Shown one piece after another: positions 1 through 12,000 of a DNA stretch of 44,919 bases; position 1 is the first letter of the stretch, and each line of letters begins with the position of its first letter. The stretch is taken from IMG/VR virus record IMGVR_UViG_3300024328_000582, positions 1-44,919 of that record; one strand, 5' to 3'. Below the pieces are notes generated by a model. That model searched no databases. It saw nothing but the letters and a program-made list of their open reading frames with translations, and had not been told where the DNA came from. A program made the translations under genes and the position numbers. Origin of the DNA: a virus.

Positions 1-2
1 CA

Positions 3-3000
3 TTAAATGATGACATTGTGCAATTTACTTTAGGCGAAGTAATTGATCATGTAGATAGTATGTTAGAAGATTTACCAAACTTTACTGGTAAGTTCTTAGG
101 TGCAAATAATCTACGTGACCTTGGAGATTTGGATCAATTCGGCAAACGCTTTGTGAAGCATAGTGGCCCAATTAATCTTCCTTTATATCATATAACAAAC
201 AAAGAATATAATATTATCAAAGCATTGAAATATGCTAAAAATGAATATGCACGTTTTAAAAGAACCTTTATCGATACTGCTACAAATTTAGGCTATGACG
301 GAGCAACAAAAACTCATGTAGATTTAATATTAGCTGAATTAAACAAAGATAAAATAAAATCACAACCGTTTTATTTCTCTGATATGATACCTTATGGTTC
401 TTTTAACAGGATTGAATATGCGGTATTAGATCGTAGAACACTAGACTACCCGTTAACTGAAACTTTTACACTAAAAGATTTAACCCCAAAAGGTTTATTA
501 GTTTATCTTAATGGTACTCAAATAACATATAACAAAGATTATAACTTTGATAATGCTGGCTACATAACTATTGATGCAGGACAGTTAGAAAATGATATTA
601 TTGAAATTTATGAATATGAGTCATCTGATGGGTCATTTATTTCACCAACACCTACTAAGTTAGGTTTATATCCTAAGTATAATCCAATGTTAACAATTGA
701 TGATACTGTACAGCCCACAGTACCTGTTGATGATTCTACCGGACCATTTAAAGTTTATGGACAAATTGAAACTAGTACTAAGTCTATTTTAGGCATTGAT
801 CAAGGACTTGTAGGTTGGACATATCCGTTATATACGTCTAGGGCGGCTGCAAAAGAAGCATCTACAGATTCTACTGCTAAGACTATAACATTTGAAGGAT
901 TGAATAAATTATTTTATATTCCTAATACAAATGATACAGCAGTAATAGCTGGCAATGACGATGTTGAAGTAACTGAATACTATTACGGAGTTGCATTTAT
1001 TATAGGGCACGATGGTAGTCGTATAAAGGCATATAAAGATTTTAGAGATAATTTATTAATCGAATTAGAAAAACGCATTTTCAACAATATTAAAGTTGAC
1101 TATTCTAATTCAAGACTAGATATAGATCAGTTTATTGGCGGCGAATTCAAAACGACTGATTTTACAAAACAAGAAATAGATAAAACATTACTACCAGATT
1201 TTCAACAATGGATACAATCAAATCTAAATAATCAAAATTATACTAATAACACGTTTTATAATAGGAATAACGATTGGACTTTTAATTATGCAGATACACT
1301 ATCTCCAAACGGAAATATAAATCCCGGATTTTGGAGAGGGGTTTATCAACATGCATATGATACAGATCGTCCGCATAGTCATCCTTGGGAAATACAGGGA
1401 TTTAGATTAAAGCCAACTTGGTGGAACACAGTGTATGGACCTTCTCCGTATACTAGTGATAATTTAGTACTTTGGAAAAATATTGAAGAAGGAAAAATTG
1501 CAGATCCTTCTAATGTTACATTTGATCTAAATTATGCTAGGCCAGGCATAACTACACATTTGCCAGTTGATTCACAAGGAAAATTAGTATCTCCATTAGC
1601 ATCAGGATACGCAAATGATTTTATATTAAATCGTGCAACAAGAAATTTTAAATTTGGTGATTTTGCACCTATCGAAAATGCATGGCGCAATAGTTCAGAA
1701 TATCCCTTTGCTGTTATGATAGCAATGTTAGTAAACCAGCCAGCCAAAACCATGGGTCTTGGGTTTGATGTATCGAGAATAAAAACAAATTTAAGCGGGC
1801 AATGGACATATACAGAAACTAACAAACAGATAGTTTTAAAAGATCTTGTATTACCTAATACTACTAGTTCCACTACACGAGTTATGACATCTGGATTTGT
1901 AAACTACATTTACAATTTAGTTGCTAGTGATGTGTTAACAGTTTACAATGACTATAAAACTAATTTGAAAAATTTAACAAATCAAATTGGTATCAAAATT
2001 TCAGGATTTACGAGCAAAGAAAACTTTAATTTAATTTTAGACAGCAGATCTCCAACACAATCTCTTTCCCGTGACGGCATATTTGTGCCACAGGAAAATT
2101 ACAAAGTATTTTTGAATACTAGTAGTCCAAAGACATTGTTAACATACAGTGGTATATTAGTAGAAAAAGTTACAAACGGGTATGTACTCAGTGGATATAG
2201 TTTGCAACAACCTTATTTTGAATATTACAAAACAATTAATGGCGCTGCCTTTATAGAAGTTACTGTAGGCGGAAAAAGCGAAAAGGCTTCGTTGTATGCT
2301 AACAACACCCAATATTACACTGGCGAGATAATATCTGCTACTAATAGTTTCTTTAAGGTTACAAATGATTTTAAGTCTACTGCCGGTGAAGAAGGCCAAA
2401 AACTATTTGATAATAACACAGTAAAACTTCCAAAATTACCAACTACCGGCGGCAGAACAGCAAAATTTAAAAAGAATTTTGCAACAGAAGTTTCAACATT
2501 ACAATACGGAGCAAGATTTAATACAGTACAAGAAACTGTTGACTTTATATTAGGATACGCACAAAGACAAACAGATTTAGGATTTGAATTTAATAAATTT
2601 GACAAAGAAGCTAATGTTGTTGAAGATTGGAGGCAGTCAGCTAAAGAGTTTATGTATTGGACTACACAGGGTTGGGCTCCTGGCGCATTACTAGCAATAA
2701 GTCCATCAGCTAATCAGTTGCGAGCTAAACTAGATTATGGCATAATTGATAGTCTAACAGATGAGTTTTATGGGTATAGTTTACTCAAAGCATCTGGAGA
2801 CTTTTTGGACTCGTCCTTTAGTAGTTTAATAAGAGACAAAAACTCATTTGGTATTTCAATACAAGGTACTGATGACGGGTTATATCATGCGTCATTGCCA
2901 GTAATACAAAAAGAACATGTTGTATTACTTGATAATAAAACAATATTCAACGATTTAATATATAATCCAAGTACTGGTTATAGACAAGAAAGAATCCGTG

Positions 3001-6000
3001 TTAACGGATATAGATCAGATAACTGGAACGGCGGATTAAACATTCCTGGATTTGTTTATGATGATGCAACTTATGGCGACTGGGTACAATGGAAAGATTA
3101 TAGAATTGGAGATCTTGTAAAATATAAACAGTACTACTACGTAGCACTACGAAATGTTATTGGTACTGAAACATTTAATTCTAACTTTTGGTATAAATTA
3201 AATGAAAAACCAGAGTCAGAATTAGTACCAAACTTTGATTATAAAATCAACCAATTTGCAGATTTTTATGATTTAGATACTGATAATTTTGATAGCGAAC
3301 AACAACGAATGGCTCAGCATTTAATTGGTTTTCAAAAACGACAATATCTTGCTAATATTATTAATGACGATGTAAGTCAGTATAAATTTTATAGAGGTGC
3401 AATAGCAGACAAAGGCACAATGAACGTGTTTACTAAACTGTTTAGTGCATTGGGTAATACAACAGATACATTAGAATTGTACGAAGAATGGGCAATACAG
3501 TCTGGTAGATTTGGCGCTATTGAAGATATTCAACAAATTGAATTCCAACTTGATGATAAAAAAATGCAAGAATCTCCACAGGCATTTGAGCTTGTTAACA
3601 CATTGCCTAGCAGTAACCTAAACAATATATATAGGATATTGCCAAACGAAGTGTATAGTAAACCTGTAGATTATGCAAGCGAACCATTTCCAATTAAAGT
3701 ATTAAGTGAAGAATTTGTTAAAACAGCTGGTTATGTAAGCGAAGAAGATGTTGATTTTGTTGCAGGAGATGTTACTACACTATACAATGTAAATATAAAT
3801 CAAATTGGATTAGGTCAAACAATATGGGTTACAAACACAGTTAATAACTCCTGGGGAGTTGCGCAACTAAGATCAAAGAACGTACATATAACAGAGTTAA
3901 GTAAAGTAATTACGATTACTAATAAGACACCAGCAGCTAATTTTACATTTTTAGAAGTTACTACTGATAAATGGATAGACGATATTTACGAGGTAGATAA
4001 TTATATTGGATTTAAGGCTGCCGGTGAGCATGGGTTACTGGGATTATACAGAATTAGAGAAAGAAGCTTTAACAAAATTGTAGTCGAAACCCCACTTAAC
4101 AACGATATTACAGCATTTTCTGGAGAAGGCCCTTATCTTATAGTTAATCTTAGTAACAGCAGGGTTGCTTCAGTTCCAGAGATTAGCGAAAAAATTGGAC
4201 AAGATATAGTTAAAAATCAAAAAGTGTGGGTTGACAAGTACCAAGATGATTGGGCAGTACTACAAAATAATCCAGTTTATAGTATGCAAGAAACTTTAGA
4301 AAATCCTGCAGACTATGATAGTACTGATCAAGGATTTACTGATAGTATTGCTGTAACTAAAAATAATAATAATTTGTTTATCTCAGCACCAGGTGCCGGC
4401 AACGGAGAAATATCTGTTTATAAAAGATCAAGAGATGTAGCAAATTTAAATTTTGCACAAAAAATAACTATTGACGAAACGCAAATGTTCACACCAACTA
4501 ATAGCGACTTTGGTAAAAGTATTGATGTTTCACCAGACGGAGAATACTTGGCAGTTGGTATTCCAAAAGCCAGTAATGTTAAAACTAAGTTAGCATATAA
4601 AACTAATGGAGATGGAGAATTAACATTTGATTATCAAACAGATGCTACATACGTTAAAGGAGATATAGTACGTTACCGAGAAAGTTTATGGAAAGCTAAT
4701 AGAGAAATTTTACCACAAATTGGCGCCCAACCGTTTTCAACATTTGATTCTTACACTAATTTAGCAAATGCTGCTGATGCTGACAGTACTACACTAAATT
4801 TACTAGTTGCAGGTAATCCCGGATTACCAAATTATCCTAATACAGATCATATGTTAATACGTGCTCCAAAAGACATGTACTTAGGTACTGCAATTGGTGA
4901 TAATATTAATCTATTTTGGAATCAACGTAGCTTCACATACCCTACAACAGATAATTATATCCCGTTTGACGGAGAAATACCAGAACTTAGTATAGGATTT
5001 ATTACAGCAGAACATGCTATTTTAGAAAAAATTGATCATATTATGTATGTTGATACATTTGTGACATTGCCCGCAGTTGGACAAAGAATAACTACAGATA
5101 CAGGTAGTGCTGAAGTAGATTACGTTGCATTTAAATCCGACAGTGCAGTAATATACCTTAAAAATTCAAATGGTATTTTTGATATTGGTGGCGAATTATA
5201 CATTAATGATACAGACTTTGTAGGATTTTATACTGAAGAAGATACATATTCTATATCATCATCAGTTGCAGGCTATTGGAAAATTGCAACTCCGCCATAT
5301 AACAATAATTCTCGGTATTACGATGTAGGTAGAGGATTAGTGTATGCTGATATTAAGAAACAAAATTCTGTACGTGACACTAATTTATATTATAATGTAC
5401 AAGCTACAGTGGGCGATATTGGTGTATATGTAACAAATAAAAATAGAGTAAGTTTTCTAAGTCACTTATCATATAGAGGAGATCCGTCACCGGCAGATGC
5501 ACAAGACGGTGTTGAAGCAGATCAGCCTAGTAACAAATGGGTAGTAAGAGTTGGTAAACAATATTCCGATAGTCTTAGTATTGGAGCAACACCTAATTTT
5601 GATCTATATCAACTTGACAATAGGGTAATTGACGTTGAAGGCGCAGGACTATCTTACGATATTTTAAATAAACAGCATACTATTATTGATATATGGGACG
5701 GTTATATTGACATGGCCCTTAGTGAATTTGATTTTAATGGGTTTGCCTTCCAACCGCAAGTTGGTGATGTAATTGAAGATGTACAAGTGCCTGCAGACGG
5801 CCAAGGCGGATTGGCTTTAACAACTATTAGTACAAGTACTGCACAAGTTGTTTTTGTACAACGTAACTTTAACAACGTCCGAGTATATGTAAAAGTGTTA
5901 ACTGGAGATTTTGTTGAACAGTCTAACATTGGCAAATATGATATTAGAAGAAAAGCAAATACACTTCTTCGAGGACAAACAGATTCAGATCGCGTTATTG

Positions 6001-9000
6001 CTACAATAGATGATACAAACAATAATATTGTATTACAAACTAGTTTAGTTGGAAAATTACTAGTATTTGAACATACTAGTAATTTTGATATAGTTGAAAA
6101 TCCTGAAATTATTGATGAAGAATATGCATTTTTTACTGAAATATTTGAATCAGGAATTGAACGAGCAGCAAATTCTCCTTATAGCTTAAACAAGGATTAT
6201 ACACAAGTTTATAATATTCCTGCGCTGGATCAAGGAACTACTAACAGTTTAACAAACGAAGGCGCTGTTGCAATTTATAGAAGATTAAATAACGGAGGAT
6301 ATAGATTTCAAAATCTATTCGTATCTGAACATAGAAAAAACAATAAACAATTTGGTAACAAAGTCAGACTAGTCCAATCAGGCAATTATTATACGTTGTT
6401 AGTAGGCAGTAAAAGTCAAAGCGGCAATCCCGGGTCAATTGAAATATTTAGACACGGTGTGTCACCGCAAGAGTCATTTGCCGGAGTTTATAGAAGGCAA
6501 GTATATAGTAAAGGTGATATTATCCTTTATAAAGATGACTTTTATATTGCAATAAAAGATGTACCAGAAACAATGAATGATGTATTAAATTCTATATACT
6601 GGAACAAAATTAGCTGGCGCTACGGAAAAGATACTGAGTTCATGGGAGAATTTGATAATACAGATTCTTACAGAACAGGTAATGTTGTTTCCTATAATAG
6701 TAATTTGTGGAAAGCAGTAACTAATATTGATATTGGAGCAAATAATCCTTCAGATACAAATAACTCTTGGATATTAGTAAGTACTAAAATTGATTACTTG
6801 GGCTATCTGCCAAATATTACAGCAAACAATTTTTATGGCGAAGAAACATTTAATCCACAAGAAGAATTATTAGAATTTAGTGAAAACTTTGACGTAAGTG
6901 ACGATTCAAATGTATTAGTAGTAACAGCAAAAGTAAATGGACAAGATAGTACTACAAATGCTAGAATAGTTGTTTATAGAGAAGTTGATAACAAGTATGT
7001 AGTTTCACAAGTTATTTCAGCACCAAATACAAACATTGAAAATAACGGAATTGTGTTTAATGATGAAGCTTGGGCAAAAGCTGTGTCGTTAAGTCCAGAC
7101 GGAACCCAACTAGCAATTGGCTCTCCGTTAAATGATAATGCTAAAACTAACCAAGGTGAAGTTTATATTTGGACACAAAACAATGCTGGCGTATTTGAGA
7201 TGACACAAACACTTACTCCGCCTAGTAACGAGGAAAGTGAAAAGTTTGGATTTAGTATAGATTTTGGACAAGACGATTTACTTATTTCAAGTCTAAATGG
7301 CGATCAAAAAATCCCAACTTCGTTTGATATAACAAATAATGTTCCAACTACATTTGATAAAAACTTTACTAGTTTTAGAAATACAAAACTGGATAAAGGT
7401 ATAGTTTATGTTTACGAAAATATTAACAACACATTAGTATATGGTGAACAATTTGTATATCCACTAACTCAAACTATGTTCGGAGAAAATGTATATTCAG
7501 TAGGCAATCATGCATATATTGGCGTTCCTCAGCAATATGTTGACGGACGTGATCATCGAGGAATATTAATTGATTATAGAAAACCTCCTAATACAAAATC
7601 TTGGAATGTAATAAGTCAAGGTAGTACGCCGACAAATGTTAAACAATTTGCAGGAGCATTTATATATAATAAGCGTTCAAATAGAATTATTTCTTATATA
7701 GACTATATTGATCCTATACAAGGTAAAATTGCTGGACCAGCAGATCAAGAAATTTCATATAAATTACCTACAGATCCTGCATTATATAATACAGGATTAA
7801 CAAGCGATCCACTTGTTGATGCAGATTTAGGTTGGACAAACAAACACATTGGAAAAGTTTGGTGGGATTTAAGTAAAGCTAAATTTGTTAATCCTTATCA
7901 AGGTACAACTACTTTTCAAAAAAATAACTGGAATAAACTAACGCCCGGTGCAACAATACTTATTTGTGAATGGGTTGAATCAGTATATTTGCCAGACACT
8001 TGGGACCAGTTATCCGGTACTCCAGAAGGATACACTAATGGTGTAAGTGGTACTTCGTTATATGGTAACACTAGGTATTCAACAAAAATTGTATATGACG
8101 AAACAAGTAAAACATTTGGCAGATTATATTATTTCTGGGTTACTAACAAAAGAACTGTTCCAAATGGCAGAAATATTAATACTATTGGTATTGCCGAGTT
8201 AATTGCTAATCCTAGAACCAATGGATATAAATTTATAAGTTTCTTAGGAAAAGATAAATTTGTTCTTAATAATTGTGATGATTTAATCAACGGTACTGAT
8301 AGTGTACTTCAAATTAAATATCATACTACTGATAAACCTACCCAAAACTATCATAATCAATATAAGTTGTTTGCTGACGGCTCACCTGATAGTGTTCCAG
8401 AGCAAGATTTAGAACGTAAGTGGTTTGATAGTTTGATTGGTTTTGATATAGCAGAAAGAGCAATACCAGATCCTAATATTCCATTAAGTATGCGATACGG
8501 TATACAATCAAGACCGCGTCAGAGTATGTTTGTTAATAGAATAGAAGCATTAAAACAAACTATTGAACGAATTAATTTAGTGTTAAAACAAAACTTAATT
8601 ACTGACGAATATAATCTAACAAACTTGTTAAAGAAAGATGACATACCTACATCTGTTTCACAGCTATGGGATCTAAGTGTTGATAGCATAGATGAATTAG
8701 AGTATATTAGTACTAACAAAATACTTAATGCACAATTAACACCGATTATTGTTAACGGTAGACTTGCAAGAGTTAGAATAGATAATCCGGGTCGTGGATA
8801 TAAGTCTGCACCAAAAGTTGTAATTAACGGCACAGGCAAAGATGCAATTATTGACGTTACAATTAATAATTTAGGGCAAGTTACTGAAGCACAAGTAATT
8901 GATGATGGATCTGAATATAATGATCAAACAACAATTAATGTTAGACCATTTACTGTACTAGTAACTTCAGATATTGAAATTAATGGCAAATGGGCTCTGT

Positions 9001-12000
9001 ATTCTTTTAATAACACAACTAATACATGGTATAGAAAAGCCCTACAAAGTTATGATACAACAGCTTACTGGGAGTATATTGACTGGTATGCAGACGGATT
9101 TAATCAATTTACTCCAATTACAACTAGCATTGAAGGATCGTATCAACTATTTCCATTAGAAGTAAACATTAATGATGTTGTTAAAATTAATAATGTTGGA
9201 TCAGGCGGTTGGTTATTATTAAGAAAAGTTGCCAATGAAGATACAGAAGACTATACGGTTAATTATGAAACTATAGGTAGACAAAACGGTACAATACAGT
9301 TTAAAGAAAACTTGTATAACTATAATCTAAACTCTGTTGGATTTGACAATAGACGATTTGATAATACTTTTTATGATATTAATCCCTCTACAGAAATAAG
9401 AAATATTTTAGAAGCTATTAGAGATAATATTTTTATAGGTAGCTTAAAAGTTGAATATAACCAGTTGTTTATGTCAACAATAAGATATGTATTGGCTGAA
9501 CAATCTAATGCAGATTGGTTGTTTAAAACTAGTTTTGTAAAAGCCAAACATATTAAAGGAACACTTAATCAAAATGACATAACGTTTAACAACGATAACT
9601 TACAAAGTTATCAAGATTTTGTAGAAGAATTTAAACCATATAAAACCAAACTAAGAGAATTCGTAAGTAATTACGATGTACTTGATAATACTAGTTCGTT
9701 AACAACAGATTTTGATTTAAGTCCAGCATACAATACCAATACTAAGCGTATAGAACCAAGTGTTGCAAGAATACAAGATGGTGTTATTATTGAACAAAAT
9801 CTCAATACAGATATTAATCCACGTCAAAATTGGAAGAATAATATTGGACAACAAATTGTTGAAATTAAAATTGGTGACGGAGGCAGTGGCTGGACATTTG
9901 AACCAATTGTTAAAATACAAGGCGGTGGCGGAACAGGTGCTGAAGCAAAAGCATATCTTGGCTACGGAAAAATAACACATATTAAAGTTACTGAACCCGG
10001 TAGCGGATATACAAGTGCGCCTACTGTTATAATTGAAGGCTCACAGACTGATAATAGTACTCCTGCAAAAGTAACAGCAGTATTAGGTGGTGGACTAGTA
10101 AGGTCAACTAAAGTAGCAATGAAGTTTGATAGAAATGCTGGATCTTATACTTTTGACACACTTGACGAAACAGAAACGTTTACAGGTACAGGAGCTAGAG
10201 TAAGGTATGATCTAGGCTGGCCTATGGACCTTGATATAAAGAAGGTTGAAGTTTACATAGACAATGTACTACAGTTACGTAGTAAATATACCTTTACTAA
10301 TATTGAAGATACAACTAAAACATATGACAGAGAAAGAGGTAGAATTACATTTACTAAACCGCCTGCATTGAATGCGGCAATTCAAGTCAAATATAAAAAG
10401 CCTATAAGTTTATTAAGTGCTGAAGATAGAATTAAATTTGCATATCAGCCAGGTGCAAATATGTTTGGTAAAGAGTTGTCGCAGTTATTAGACGGAATTG
10501 ACTATGGCGGAGTAGAAATACGTAGTTTTGATTTTTCCGGACCATCAGGTTGGGATACACAAGGCTGGTATACTGATAATTGGGATGTATTTGAAAATAC
10601 TTTTGAAGATGAAGTATTTACAGCAGACGGATCAACAATTGCAGTACAATTAAGTGCTCCTCTTGAAGCTAACGTTGTGTACAACTTGTACAAAAACGGT
10701 GTGAGAATTGACGCACCTGATTTTGTAGCAGGGACAGATGAAATTCCTGGAACATCGGCTACTAATGTAAACGCTATTACATCTAGTATTACCGGTGACG
10801 GCATAACAGATACAATTTTGGTACAAGATTTGGGTATAAGTCTATTAGACGGAGATGTATTTGTTGTAAGAAAATCGTCAAGTGATGGATCAATAGGTCT
10901 AGACCCAACAAGTTATGATACACAAATTAACGGCGGAGATTTAGTATATTCAACAGCCACTGGTTTAAATGCCGAAGATATTGTTGTAGACGGCGACGGA
11001 TTTGTTACACCTACAACATCCAAAGGCCCAGAAGAATTAGTTCCAGGACAAGTAATAGATACTTTAGATATTAAAGTTTATACTAGAGATAGCGACGGAC
11101 AAGGTCAAATCTTTAGCCAAAGCTATATTATGGATAGCACATTAACTTATAGTCTTGGTGTACTGCCAAGCACAAGTGATGCAGTATTTGTAAAATTAAA
11201 CAACCAATTATTGCCAAACACAGATTATACAGTTAATTGGACAGATAAAACTATTACGTTTGCTAGTGCAACAGTAGGTGCTGAACTTAATATAATAGCA
11301 GTAGCACAAGGAATACAAAGCATATTAGATTTTGGAACGTTAATTACTGACGGAACGTCAGAAGAATACACACTTCCTGTCAAATATGTAGAAGGAATGC
11401 AAGTTTCTGTTACAGTTGACGGTACTCCTAAAACTGTAGATGTTTTAGAAACAGAAACAGTAGGATTATTTGCAGCTATTAGATTTGATGAAGTACAAGA
11501 TGCAAATAAAACTATCCACTTTACAGCATTTGGTAATTCAGATACTGTAAATTATAGTCAAATTACTAAAGATACATTTACCGGTGACGGCACGTTAGCT
11601 GATTTTGAATTACTACAATCTCCGTTTTACTCAATTCCAACAGAACACAACTTAATTGTAAAAGTAAATAATACAATTTTAAAAGCAGGATACAATGTTG
11701 AATTTGTAATTCCGCAAACAGGACAAAAAGAATTTGCTGTTGAAACATTCCAACATCCTTCGGGAAGCCTCGAAGTGAACGATATTAAAGTTTTCTTAAA
11801 TGGCGTTGAAAAAACAACTCCAATTGACTGGAGATTTGAAATTTCAAATAGTAGTATTATATTAGCAGATGATGTAGGTACTCCTGGCGATGTTGTTGAT
11901 GTATTTGTAATCACCGACGGTGATTATAGAGTATCAGGTAAAACAGTTACATTTGACACACCTCCTGCATTAAATGATACTATTGAAATATACCAATTTT